Source: Diospyros lotus (taxonomy: Eukaryota; Streptophyta; Magnoliopsida; Ericales; Ebenaceae). From it: DNA of 64,000 bases. Shown here in pieces: positions 1-11,556 of the stretch (within the stretch, counting starts at the first letter, position 1; every line of letters starts with the position of its first letter). Location of the stretch: NCBI RefSeq assembly GCF_014633365.1, contig NC_068339.1, positions 31,381,316-31,445,315 of the forward strand, in the 5' to 3' direction. The notes under the pieces were generated by a model, which searched no databases, had not been told where the DNA came from, and saw only the letters and a program-made list of their open reading frames with translations. The position numbers were made by a program, and so were the translations under genes.

Positions 1-690
1 CAATCTCCAACCATAGCTTCTCCCACACACCTCCTGGACCATCCTTGGCCATGCCCTGACGAAGCTTAGCTGCCATTTCTCTGGATTTTTTGGCCAAAAT
101 CGTGGCCAGATCTGCTATGCTTGAGCAGATTTTTGAAAATTGCATTTTGGCCACCTTGAAACTTTCTTTTGCATTTTGGCCCTTATGCTCATGCCCCTGA
201 ATTATCCAACTATTCTACTAAGTCGCATAAGCTCTAAACCCTTCACTCCACCCCCGAAGACTCAGAAAAACCATCATTTCGACCTCCTTCGGCCAAAATC
301 AATAAATTACACTTAGGCCCGATTATACGTAAGATCATATATTGACCGAAAATCTTTATGTTTCTTCTCAAAACCTCTTAAGGGTTGTTTCTTATATTTA
401 ATATAGCCCTACTAGGGGTCCCCTTAACTTCTTGGGAATCCCTTACCATCATTCGGTTCCTCAGCCTGAATCCTAGCTATACCGAAAATATTTTCAAATC
501 TAATTTTTTTCCATGCCATAAATCATATCTCGGAATACTCGATACTGATGTACCATTTTCTTTAGGCATCTAAGTCCTAGGGTACTCCCTGCAGCTGATT
601 CGGTGATTTATTTTACTATCAAACCCACTTTTCGGTATCCCAACCTCCTCAAAATTACATGGCAACCTTATGCCAATACGAGGTGTTACA
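1..690 (-). mobile_element. Tekay-like Ty3/gypsy LTR, 5' part (truncated by window edge)
   Basis: Read on the minus strand, the sequence starts TGTAACACCTCG at 690. It then follows the same order of motifs as the LTR at 11557: an ACCGAATC block, a GGGAGTACCC block, then CTTAGATGCC. TG at the end and TGTAACAC are typical LTR starts of chromovirus (Tekay/Del) elements. The other LTR end lies outside the window, so no TSD can be checked. There is no coding sequence. Confidence 0.6.
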
Positions 691-1540
691 ATCATCACCA
701 ACGGGGCTTCATCGCGATGAAGCGTCATCACCAAGGATGTTTGTCCGCCTTTCTCCCGTCCTCAAGTAACATAGCTGGGTGATGAAAAGAATTTCGTTTA
801 AGCACGTCCATGCCCTCTACAAAAAATAACACAAAAGTCGTGATAAGAACTCACCTCTGGACTGTTAGCGGTTAGGGTTCGATGGTGACGACGTTACAAC
901 GATAATACGGTGGCATCTACTGGTGTTGTAACGACAGATGTAGGGTTTAGGAAGAGAGAGACAAATGAGCTTTAGGAAGACATAGACAGGGAGCAATCGG
1001 GTTAGTTAAAGGCATATCGGGTTTAAGTACTACAAGTCAAATGGAGTGTTTTAAATTTGAGGGTTAAATTGGAAGTGGAAGGGGTTTATGTAACAGTATG
1101 CAATAAATGCTAATCACCAGATCTTATATGCCAATTAAGCCTGGCATGGGTTTAATATTTTTGAAATTAAACTCGAGAATGATATTCGACCTAATAATCA
1201 TCTATTAATTGAAAATGGGTTTATTTTAGTTTTCGGGAGAGGGGGATCCTAATCACCTAAGAGTCCAAAAATAAATTTAAAATTATATTATTGTTTAAAA
1301 ATTACATTTCGAGAATTTTGGGTCATCAAAATTCTCATATAATCATGATGTCGAACCAAGGATTTGTAGGGAAAATACCAATCAAATTAAAAGGTTTAAG
1401 AATTTATTAGGTCAATTAAAACTGTATCGATTTTATTTGGCTAATTAAGCTAGAGCCAACCATTGCATTTCAATCAGTTAGTATTTTACACTTTGGTAGT
1501 CGATGATGGCTGGCTATTTCCCTCCAAGCTTTATTCTCGC
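691..1540. other. Intergenic, no gene recognised; 18-bp palindrome at 706-723
   Basis: No reading frame with a recognisable domain is visible on either strand. The only discrete signal is the perfect palindrome GCTTCATCGCGATGAAGC at 706-723, just outside the LTR boundary. Confidence 0.5.
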
Positions 1541-1680
1541 GCTAAATAGGGCTATTAGGCCAGGATAATGGACATACGAGCTAAATAGGGCTATTAAGCC
1601 CAACAAATAGAAGAACAAGCTAAATAGGGATATTAAGCCCGGAAAATAGATGGACGGGCTTTATACCCATATTAGGCTCG
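1541..1680. repeat. 39-bp minisatellite, about 3.5 copies
   Basis: Units begin GCTAAATAGGG at 1541, 1580 and 1619, with a degenerate fourth start at 1658, giving a constant 39-bp period. Each unit contains a near-palindrome around GGGCTATTAAGCCC. Confidence 0.75.
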
Positions 1681-1837
1681 ATGGGGTAATTTTATGGAAA
1701 ACATGAATAGTTATTTTTTTTTTTTTTTTGGGAATGTGAACGTGTTAATATAAAAAGGAATAGGCTTCTACTAACTATTAATCCTATGATTCTATATCGA
1801 GACCGCAGTCGTGCTCACTCTCTTTCTACACAACTTC

Positions 1838-1930
1838 TATAAATAAAAGATTTTGTGAAATCCAACTGTTTGATCTTCAATTCGACTGTATTTTCACCGT
1901 CGAAGCACCCCAATCAAAAGATAGGTAAGT
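1838..1930 (+). promoter_or_regulatory. Candidate promoter and first-exon donor
   Basis: TATAAATAAA at 1838-1847 is followed about 80 bp later by a strong splice donor, AG|GTAAGT (intron from 1925). TATA box, short leader and donor in this order are also seen in the Tekay-like LTRs of this window, so this may be an old LTR rather than a host promoter. No downstream coding exon was recognised. Confidence 0.25.
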
Positions 1931-3232
1931 CTAAAGGTTTTTTCAGTGTTAGTTTTAGCATTCATGCATGATATATATTCATATATACATAGGGTTTGGT
2001 ATGGTCGATAGTTTAGACATATATTTATGAAGATTTCATCGTTGGATTTGCTAGTGTTGGGGTATGTTGGTCTATGGGGATAAGGGTTTCAGGTGGTAGT
2101 CGGAGGGACTGTCTATGCATTGTTCTAATTTTCCAAAAAATAAGAAATTAGACCCGTTTAACCTATCCCATTGTTTTGTATGTTAACCCCAATAGCTTTG
2201 CGTTTGTAATGGTAGCATCTGATCGTGGGAATGTTCGGACGAATGTGGTTGCTAGTGATTGCTGGCATTAACAGTTGTGGCCGGCGGTAGTTTCCAGATC
2301 CAAAAGAACCCTTCTGCAGCAAATGGGTTTAAAGAAAGAGATTCTATCAAGGTTCAGATCATGTTGATATCTAGTTTTTACCAACTAAACTGTTGGTTTT
2401 AAATTTTCATTAAATTAGTTGTCATTAATAAAATGTTTTTTGCAAAACCAAATGGATTATTGAGCCATTACAAATTGGTGTAATGCCATAGAGGATTTTG
2501 TACGAACTTACTAGCATGTTGTGTTCTAATGCAAAGATCTGTGATATGAAAAAAAAAATTGTAAGCCATTTGTTTCTGTTGTTGTGGATTGGTGGTCTTT
2601 GGGTGTACATTTTGGTTCTATTTGGCCGATTTACTTGTGGATTAGGTGAATGTAATTTTTTTCATTTTATTTTTTGCGTCTGGTTTGCAATGTTAACTGT
2701 GAAGGACTACTTATTTTACTTAATTTGCATATGATTAGGGAGGGGGGTATGAGAATGTCAAGTTTTTGTTGGGTGACAATTAATTTGCTTTGATTTCAAT
2801 TTTTCCTCCTTGTAATTATATGTTAATTACTGGAATTAAACATATTTTGATTGTGCATTAGTTGGTTATGCTTATAAGTTTTTGTTTACTATGTATATTT
2901 TAATTCCCCAATAATGCTATGCATGTGTGATATGTCTATTTGAAAACACAAATTGTGTTATAACTTTTTACTATGAAAATTTTCTGTAGACAATCCACAT
3001 TAAAGTTAGGCAATGGTCTTAAGAGGAACCTTGCATTGTCAGTGCCTACCTTACCAGGTGAAAATACTCTTCCATGTTTTATAGGGTATGGAGTTAACAT
3101 GATAAACCTTGGCTTCTATCATATTTATACAAGCGTTGCAGAGTGACTATCACAGATAGAAGACAGTGGGCACAGTCGCTGATGAGATATAAGGTGTGGG
3201 AGAGGGTGTACTTCTAGCAGGGTTTGAGAAGT
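1931..3232. other. AT-rich intergenic; contains a dispersed copy of the 3.2-kb hairpin arm
   Basis: No convincing gene is present. The 61-78 aa frames near 2425-2734 are hydrophobic translations of T-rich DNA without domain features. At 2311-2363 there is a 53-bp stretch clearly homologous to the arms of the inverted repeat at 3233-3378, in the orientation of its left arm. Confidence 0.5.
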
Positions 3233-3378
3233 CTTGCTACAACAAACTGCCTTGAAGAAAGAGATGCCATCAAGCTCCAAATCATGTGAGGCAGGATGCC
3301 ATGAATGATGACCGTCCTTCTTGGCATGATCTGAAGCTTGATGGCATCTCCTTCTTTAAGGCAATTTGCTACAACAAG
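3233..3378 (-). repeat. Inverted repeat with 54-bp arms, candidate MIRNA-like foldback
   Basis: The left arm is 3233-3286 and the right arm is 3325-3378. They have equal length and no indels, and a 38-nt loop. Comparing the left arm with the reverse complement of the right arm gives nine differences, all transitions. In a minus-strand transcript eight of these become G:U wobbles and one an A:C mismatch; in a plus-strand transcript most are A:C mismatches. The core shared by both arms is GATGCCATCAAGCT. It was not recognised as a known miRNA family. A small inverted-repeat transposon is the main alternative. Confidence 0.5.
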
Positions 3379-5429
3379 GCTTATCCAATCATGTGTAAAG
3401 CACACCATGTGTCAGATTTTGCCAAGATTGTGCCGTTTATTAATTCCATAGCAGTTTCTGATTTCTGTAACATGTACATTGCACAATGTATGTTTAAATT
3501 TAAATTATTGCATATGATTCTCATGATCATTTTGGAGTGACATTTTATTATAGCAAAATTCAACATCAAATAATGCATGTGCTTTCAAGAGTGAATGTCT
3601 TTTAAACAAAATAAATGAGGATTGCTTCATTCATTTTAGGGTGACATTTTGATTCATGGAGTTTGAAAAATGGAACATGTTATGAACATGGTTCTAATGG
3701 TATTGATACTGGTGGTGAAGAACAAATTGATCCATAATTAACATAAACTTAGAATACAGTCTAATACCGATGACATGTGCTTCATGCTATACTTGTATTT
3801 TTTGTAAGTAATGAACGGTAGAATTGTTATTATATATGTGATTTTATTTTATATAATGACATATGTTCTAAAACATATATATTAACATAATGTATTAATT
3901 TATTCTTTTTAATATATTTTATGGGAGGTTTAGTGATAATGTTTTAATTGATTTGGTAAAATTTTTGATACTATCTAAATCACTAAATTCATTAAAAAAA
4001 ATTAATTGACTTGAAGTATAAAATAAAAGCAAATTGATTTATCAAATTAAAGTATCATAAACAGTCGATCGTACTATATACTTAACACTTCATAAGTTTG
4101 TACAAGTGCAATCCCGATTTTAGTGTTGAACCCTTAGATTTGTAGTACTTCATCCCTGGGCATGTGAACAAAAATCATAATTTCACACATGTTCAGAATA
4201 AATAATGGAAATCAATTTTAACCAATAAATAGGAAAACGCTCTGCCTTAAGAAAATCATATATTCTGGTTCAAAAAGTTTATACACATAAATGGTAGTTC
4301 TGTAGAACAAGTATCTTTTTGTTGAGATTTGTTTAGATTAAATAATGAAATTGTAGGTGTTGAAATTTATCCTTTAAAAAGATCACAGCCTCCAAATGTA
4401 CCAACAACAACCATTGACTTGTAAACATCTCTTCCTAGACAAGAAAATGCGAACTTTGCCTTCTACATCTTGAACAACCTTTACTAGGATTGGTAAATGG
4501 ATATGATGAAGCCACTTCACATCCTATCGAAATTGCAAAATTGAAAAAATAGTCATTGAATATTAGCTTCAGCCTATGACCCAAGAAAGGTGAAGCAGAG
4601 ATAGCTAAATCACCTTCCAGATAAGGGACCAACCAGTTGGTTGACATACCCTAAAAGCTAGTATGGTATATATTAACCTATAACGATTAAGCAGTTAGTG
4701 AATCAAGACAATTAACAAAAGGCGCCAAAATTCAAAAAATCTCCTCACCTAATTTGGCCGATACTACTTCTGGATGAAGCCCTATTGGCCTTAATCCCAT
4801 GATGAAGGTTGGTCGAGCTTCATGATTGATGACACTCGATGATTGATGATGAAATTCGATCTATGAAGACCAATCAGATTTCATCCGATCATGAAGTTTA
4901 ATTCTTTCATAGGGCTTGTACATCTTATCGATACATGTAGCACAAATGAATGCAAGTCGGTGGTGCTTTGAGGGCTTAACAAATGTAATACTAAGTCCGA
5001 CATTATTGTCGCTAGGCTGATAAAGTCCGACACAAGTTTCTTTCGCATTCTTGCCAACGAGTGGTGGTGGTCGGAGGTCTTAAGGAAGATGGTGGCCACA
5101 ATTGGAGAGAGAGAGAGAGATAGTAGGTTAGTGGAAAATTTCAGTTTAGACACATCGATTGGCGCCTTCTCTTTCATCCTTCATTTAAAGCAATAAATAT
5201 TATCGCTATAAAGGGCAATTTTTTTATTATTGAAGATATAGATTTATCGTGATATCTAATTTCGATCAACCTTTCAGGTAACCTTATTTGTACAAGTAGT
5301 ATTTTTCTTATTTATATTATAATGCTAAAATTTATAATTTGATTTTTAAATTTTTATTTTATCGTTAAGAGATTTTAATATTAATTTATATTTTTTATTT
5401 AAAATTAAATTTTATTTTTATTTTTTTTA
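3379..5429. other. AT-rich intergenic DNA, no gene recognised
   Basis: Short frames near 4435-4647 and 4881-5177 (minus) show no domain or signal. 5110-5122 is a short GA run. The stretch 5318-5420 resembles 6845-6950, inside the neighbouring degraded DNA transposon, so the transposon or a fragment of it may start around 5.3 kb. Confidence 0.4.
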
Positions 5430-7670
5430 GGCGATGTTTGAAAAGCCTGGGGGGTTTGTCTCGTTGCAAATGGAAATAGCGATGGGAAGATGCTCGTCGC
5501 TGAATTAGCGACTTACAGATGCCAATTATAAATGGAAGACAATTAGCGACGGGTGATTGTTCGTCGCTGAATAATAAAATTTTTTAAATTAATATATTTT
5601 TTTAACTATTTTAAAATATAGTTCTTTTATAGATATTTGATTTTATGACTTCAAATTAATTAAAAAAAAAGTATAAAACAAGTATAGAAATAAAACACTA
5701 AAGAGTACTTGAAGAATAATGACAGAAGAAGGAATCAAATTATTTTTTAATTTATATATTTCTCAATAGTATGCGAGTTTATTCTTAATTATAAAATAGG
5801 AGGTAAAGATTTATCATTTATTTTTTAAATGATCAATAGTTTTTATGTTATAAATAATAATAATTATATAAATTATTTTACTAATTAATTTATTATTTTA
5901 AATTATATATATTCTTTAAGCTAAAAATTATTTTTAACAAGTTATATTCTCGGATGTCTCTTAAGAGGAAAGCAAAATCAACAAGCATCTCTTTAAAAGT
6001 GCTCTTTTAGATAAACTTTAAGATCTTTTCATTGATTAAAGAATCAAATTTTATATAATTGTTCAAATGAGTAAAATAATATAGATAGAATATAGTAGCA
6101 AAAAAGACTTTGCAGTCTTGTTTTTATATTTTTCACTAAAGAAACTAGAAATATTATAAAAAATTATTCATCTCAATTATATAATTAATTGGAGTGTAGC
6201 ATAGTAAAAAAATTAGTTAGTTAATTAAATATATAATTTTGAGTATGATATTACAATTAAAAATATGTACCCAACAATAGGCACTTCCTACTCCACTGTT
6301 GAATTCATGTTCGATGTCGATTATCCATACTGTATCTTGTTCTTCATGAAAAATAATATGTCAATTAAGTGGTTGGGTAAGACAATTAATATAAATAAGA
6401 TTATATAAAGGGAACCAAGAATATGCAATACAAAGTTAAATAAAAAAAGAAAAGGTGGACTTTATTATTCTTATGGAATTGGTTGTGAGAACTATGATTT
6501 ATTATTATAAATATGCTCGGTTGTAAAATTAAAAATACTATGTCTAAGTGAAAATTGTGAAGAGTAAATAATATATAGGATTACAAACGATGTAGGAAAA
6601 TATAATATATTTAAATATATTTATGTCTTTAATATATAGGATTATAAACGATGTAGAAAAATATAATATATTTAAATATATTTATGTCTTTTAGGAAATG
6701 AGAAGTTTGGTCATTTATCATTTATCATCGCTAAAAGATTTTCATTTTAATTCAAATATTCTTCTACTTTGGCGACAAAATTGTTCCGTTGCTGAAAAAT
6801 TTTAAATTTAGTTAAATTTTTGTTATTAAAAATTATTTGTATTATAGCGCTAAAATTTATAATTTAATTTTTAAATTTTTTATTTTATCATTGAGAGATT
6901 TTCATATTAATTTATATTTTTAATTTAAAATTTTAATTTATTTTAGCGACAGAAGAGTTCCGTCGCTAAAAGGGGATTTATTTAATTTTTAAGTTTTTAT
7001 TTTTAGCGACAGAATTTTTCTGTTGATTAAAAAATTGAAATTAAATAATTAACTTTAACAACATAATTTTTTGTCGCTAAAATTTAAAAATAATTAATTT
7101 TAGCTAAGAATTATTTCATCGCTAAAATATTTTAATATTAATTTATATTTTTTCAAATTTTTTAGCGATAGAATTAATCCATCCAAAATATTTAAAATTA
7201 AATTTTAATTTTAATATCTTTTAGCAACGGATCTCTTTCGTTTCTAAAAATTATAATTTAATTTTTAAATTTTTAATTTTAGCGATGGATTAGTTCCGTC
7301 GCTAAAAGATTTGTATATTAATTTTTATTTTTTTTATTTTTAACGATAGATTTTTGCTGTTGCTAAAAAAATTAATTAATTTAATTTATTTTAGCCACAA
7401 AAAATCCGTCGCTAAATTAAAATATTTAATTAAAATTAAATTTCCTAAAATTATTTAGTGAAAGGAGTTTACGTCGCTAATTCCGTCGATAAATTTAAAA
7501 AATATTAAAAAACATTTAGTGACGGGTTTTTCCGTTGCTAAATTATAAAAAAAATTGCAATGGCCTTTTCTGTCGCTAATCCATAACTAAATTTTTGCAA
7601 CGATAACATCGTGGCTAATTATAGATAGATTTTTTTTCATCATTAAATAATGTTTTTTTTTTTTGTAGTG
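5430..7670. mobile_element. Degenerate CACTA-like DNA transposon, right end preserved
   Basis: The stretch is full of short inverted motifs of the type TTAGCGACGGA / TCCGTCGCTAA, dense at 5480-5580 and 6950-7620. It ends at 7670 in TTTTTGTAGTG, which is CACTACAAAAA on the other strand, the CACTA terminal motif. A matching left terminus and a TSD were not found. No transposase frame is visible. The motif set resembles, but differs from, that of the intact CACTA element at 51610-53874. Confidence 0.55.
6570..6690. repeat. 61-bp tandem duplication
   Basis: The segment beginning AATATATAGGATTA at 6570 is repeated at 6631 with only a few substitutions, ending at TTTATGTCTT. It lies within the degraded CACTA-like element. 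Confidence 0.8.
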
Positions 7671-7674
7671 TCAT

Positions 7675-8633
7675 CAAAACAGATCTTTCAGAGAGAACCT
7701 ACTCTCCACATTCACCTAAAAGGTAAAAACAGAGAGTAGGGGGCAATTATGGTGCCCATATCTGTGAGAGGATTCTCTCGGAGAGGGATCTCTTAGGAAT
7801 GATCATCTCGAAGAGGGAAACCACAGATAAGCCTCTTAGAGAGATCACCGGAGGAGTCTCTCTGAGAAGATTCTTTCTCTCTCGGAGATGCTCCTTAGAT
7901 AAGCCTATTCGAGAGGCCAGTTGCAGTTGCACACGTGTCCCAATCAATTATCAAGATGTAGACTTCTATAAAAGGCAAGACACAACTTGATTGACTGGAT
8001 CTGAACATCTGGTAACCTATTTTGATTCTCTCAAACCTTTATTTCTGAAGTCCTTACCTTTCTTTTCGCGACTTTCCTTTTTTCTATATACTGACTTGAT
8101 CGTCGAAGGGTCTTCGTAGGAGATTTCTCCCACAAGCCTTCTGGACCGTCCAGGCCCAATTTCGACCCCTTTCCTCAGGCCCAATCTCGGCCCCTTCCCT
8201 CAGGACCGACTTCAGCCCAATCTGATCTACCTTCTGAACCTAGCTTTAACCCAACACTAGCCTACCACAACAACATTATAAACCCACTAGATATTCGCAC
8301 AATTGTCTCAGATCCCATCCACATTAATGAGGGTCCCGTCGCCACCATGCTACCACTTGGGAACCACCATCGGCGCCGGATAGCCAGTCCCATAACTTGC
8401 AAGCGCACGTCTCATGCATACAAGAGGACATCTCCTCCTTCTATATCAACCAGCTCTCTTTAGAGCCAAGGTATGTTCTCTCCTCTGACCTACTGATACA
8501 TTGTCTCATCTTACCCTCTTACTCACTCGACCGTCGGAGTCCTTGTAGGTGCTAGCCACCCCCTGGAAGGACCCATCGCCAGAGCCCGCACCCCGCCTCC
8601 GATTGTCCCCTTATTTTTTATCAGGGAGGAACA
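7675..8633 (+). mobile_element. Tat1 element, 5' LTR (left boundary approximate)
   Basis: The right boundary is set by a terminal ACA at 8633 followed two bases later by a primer-binding-like site. About 480 bp of it (8150-8633) is repeated at 32968-33456, which identifies the two as an LTR pair. The promoter is TATAAAAGG at 7967-7975. A GACTTGATCGTCGAAGGG block about 120 bp downstream resembles the conserved R/U5 motif of Tat-lineage LTRs. The left part (7690-7910) carries many CTCTCNNAGAG-type palindromes. The LTR abuts the CACTA-like end at 7670, and the exact start could not be fixed. Confidence 0.65.
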
Positions 8634-8635
8634 TC

Positions 8636-8654
8636 TGGGGCCCACCGTGGGGCC
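8636..8654 (+). promoter_or_regulatory. Primer-binding site region of Tat1
   Basis: TGGGGCCCACCGTGGGGCC directly follows the LTR end. It resembles the TGGCGCCCACCGTGGGGC segment that follows the 5' LTR in Tat-lineage Ty3/gypsy elements. The specific tRNA was not determined. Confidence 0.55.
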
Positions 8655-8719
8655 TGGTAAAACTTACCTACCCATAAGCTCACCAAAGCCTTTCGAACCG
8701 ATCTCCCCATAACCATACC

Positions 8720-10635
8720 ATGGTGCGAACCAGAAGCGCCCCTGCCTAGGAGCCAAACAACCCTGGTCACCCTCCGCAGAATCTAGCTGTCATAGAGGTC
8801 CTGCTCCAAACAGTCGAGCGGCTCCACAATCGAATGGACGAATTAACGCACAACTAGCAATGTGACCAACCCAACGGACGGGCTGACTGCAATGCCGAGG
8901 GCAGTCGTCACCAATATCATCAGGCTACTCACACTCTAACTCCCTCGCCTTCCACGTCCCTGTAATCTCATAGCCATTCCTTCTCCGAGTTCATCATGTT
9001 CGTCCCCTTGCATGACGATTTCTGCCCTCCCTACGCCTTAGAACCCTTCGAGGGCACCACGGACCCTGAGGATCACCTTACCACCTTCAGCACTGCCATG
9101 TTGATTAGCGGAAGTTCTGACCCAATCATGTGTCAAACCTTCCCCAGCACATTGAGAAAGTCGGCCATGTTATGGTTCTCGTCTTTGGAGCCAAATTCTA
9201 TCTACGACTTCTCCAAGCTAGCCACCCACTTCCTCACTCACTTCTCCACTACCCGAGCCTGTCGTCGGACCTTGACCAGTCTTATCAAGCTAAAATAAGG
9301 CGAGCGCGAAAAGTTACGGGTGTTAATGAATAGGTTCTTTCAAGAAGCCCTTCATATCAAAGATCTCAACCCTGCAGTATCCCTACATGCCATTATGGCT
9401 GGGTTGAGAGCGGGTCCCTTTGCCAATTCGCTGGTTCAAAAGCCCCCAGCTACCCTAGCCGACCTTAGGACATAATCGATAGGATACATCAACATGGAGG
9501 AAGCCTCGGCCGCTCGACATGCAGAGACCGAACCACGAGTACAACCACAGCTAACCACCCAATTAGGGTCCTCTCCCCGGCATCAACAAGGCCATAGGAG
9601 GGACCCCTACTAAAACCAAGAAGGTTTGGATCACAACAAAGGGCGAAGGGAACCACCTCGAGCCTTCGAACAACCTTGGTTGCACTATGACATGAACACT
9701 CCCCTCACAACAAGATGGGACCAAATTTTTTGAGAAGTTTACAATACCAGGGTCATCCTTCTCTCGGATATCAACGAGTAATGACCCCCTTGTGGCAACA
9801 CCGATACTAGCAAACGATACGATTACCATCGCATGTTCGGACACACAACCGATGAATGCGTTTCTCTGAAGGATCAGATAGAGTGACTGGTTATGGAGGG
9901 TTACCTCTACCAATACGTTTATCGATCTGACCTGAGGCGATCCCCCCAGGGTAACCCGGAAAGGCAAAGGAGTTGTAGCCCTTAGAGGTGGCACCAAGCA
10001 AGCATTAGATAAAAAGCCGAACCACCTCTGAGAAACAAGGTAGTTGGGGTTATCGACACCATTTCTGGAGGCTTCGTAGGCAGAGGGGAGTCCAGCTAGG
10101 AGAGAAAGCAACATCTCCAAGCGGTAATGATAATAGTCAGCGTGGAAAAAAGACCAAAGAAAATTCCCCGCCACCCCGCAATCTTCTTTATCGAGGAGGA
10201 CTTTGAAGGCACCGATAAAAATCTCAACGATCCCATGGCAATATCGGTCGCCGCCGCCAACTTCTTGGTGAAAATGGTCCTCGTGGATTAAGGTAGCTCG
10301 GTCGACCTATTGTACCTGTCGACCCTAAAGAGAATGGGAATCCCCGAACAAGGATTAAAACCATTCGAGGGAATCCTGATTGATTTCTCGGGGGAACAGG
10401 TAAGAGTCAAGGGTTACATCGACTTGCTAACTTCATTCGGAATTCCCCCCATCGTCAAGACAATTTGCATCCGATACTTGGTTATCAATTGCCAAACACC
10501 ATACAACGTGCTACTCGTCCTCCCTTCATTCAACAAGCTAGGAGTAGTAGTCTCTACCCCCCATCTGGCTATAAAATTCCCAGTAACAGAAACTGAGGTT
10601 GGAACTATTCACGTCGACTAACAAGAGGCCCGATA
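8720..10635 (+). pseudogene. Tat1 gag-protease polyprotein, inactivated by stop codons
   Basis: One reading frame runs from ATG 8720 (MVRTRS start, usual for plant Ty3/gypsy Gag) through gag and protease with no frameshift but at least nine stops, for example near 8747, 9296, 9473 and 10290. The gag core at 8996-9470 has the Retrotrans_gag pattern, with PFEGTTDPEDHL, then MLWFSSL, then FSKLATHFLTHF. A C-terminal YHRMFGHTTDEC...LKDQIE block around 9820-9885 matches the conserved end of Tat Gag. The protease segment 10270-10630 has LVD-stop-GSSVDLLYLSTL (the catalytic DxGS loop is hit by a stop), then GYIDLLTSFG, NVLLVLPSFNKLG and AIKFPV, ending near AREC. No reverse transcriptase, RNase H or integrase follows. 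A 203-aa frame on the other strand at 9563-10174 is a shadow. Confidence 0.85.
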
Positions 10636-10639
10636 ATGC

Positions 10640-11275
10640 TACCACGACAGTCTCAGGATCCGAAGCCCAGGCCTTGTAAGGATGGCAAGGGAAGCAGCAC
10701 TTCTGGGGACAATGACCAAACGATAAGAACAAATGGCCAGACCTTGCACTCTGGTGTACACATGACAAAATTGCAGGAACAAGACCAATCAGCAAACGAC
10801 CAACGTGCAGAACCCCACCCCGAAGAGCCAGACTCCAGCCCAAAACAAGTCATCTGTGACACGAGCGGCGCACTAGGACTAATGTTAGTAGCAGAGGTTG
10901 CCACCTAGCTAAGCCTGTGGCATGAGAAAGCGGCGATAAACCTCAACCAAACAGCCATGCTCTTAGAGAATCATCATTACACTATTCTTGGTTAAATAAA
11001 AATGGATAACTTTCTACTTGCTACTTGTCATCACTTTAAGTGGAAGCACGAACTTTCCTTCAAACGCTCCCCAGTAAGTCTCGATATAAGCCCACCTTCC
11101 CTCCATCGTCCTGAGGCTGCTTTAGCTAGCCCTTCCCGGATGATTAAATGCAGAAATAAGTCATCCATAATGTCGATATACTCGGATGAGCCGCTATCGA
11201 AACAGGCAAAAATAAAAAAGGTATGCCTAAAAACTCCACATTTTACAAATAGTATGCATAAAAAAACAAGTGACG
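10640..11275 (+). other. Tat1 internal region after protease, non-coding
   Basis: The protease frame decays immediately after 10640 into stop-rich sequence. No RT motif (YxDD region) is seen in any frame before the tandem array begins. The interval links gag-pro to the array and is probably the site where pol is missing. Confidence 0.5.
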
Positions 11276-11556
11276 TCAGCCACACCTTGTATCAGACAGG
11301 TGCATAGGACCTTGAGCCAGACTCGGTCCTCCTTTAAGTCGTGCTCGGGATCCAGACCAACATGGTCAACTCCCTGAGCGGACCTCGGGCACAGCCCCGT
11401 CATTACTCTAGGCACCTCGAGCCTTTCTCATCCCTATTGAGCCACGCCTTGTATCAGAAAGGCGCACAGGACCTCGAGCCAGACTCGGTCTTTCTTTAAG
11501 CCGTGCTCGGGATCTAGATCGACATGGCCAATCCACCCCGAGCAGACCTCGGGCAC
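11276..11556 (+). repeat. 164-bp tandem array of Tat1, left portion
   Basis: Two units are marked by CACCTTGTATCAGACAGG at 11283 and the matching block at 11455. The unit also carries GACTCGGTCC, TGCTCGGGATC and GACCTCGGGCAC. The array stops inside a unit at the GGCAC target site of the inserted LTR and resumes at 18036. Confidence 0.85.

Noticed and set aside
9563..10174. 203-codon minus-strand frame
   Set aside because: It lies opposite the recognisable gag-protease frame and has no domain features, so it is a shadow.
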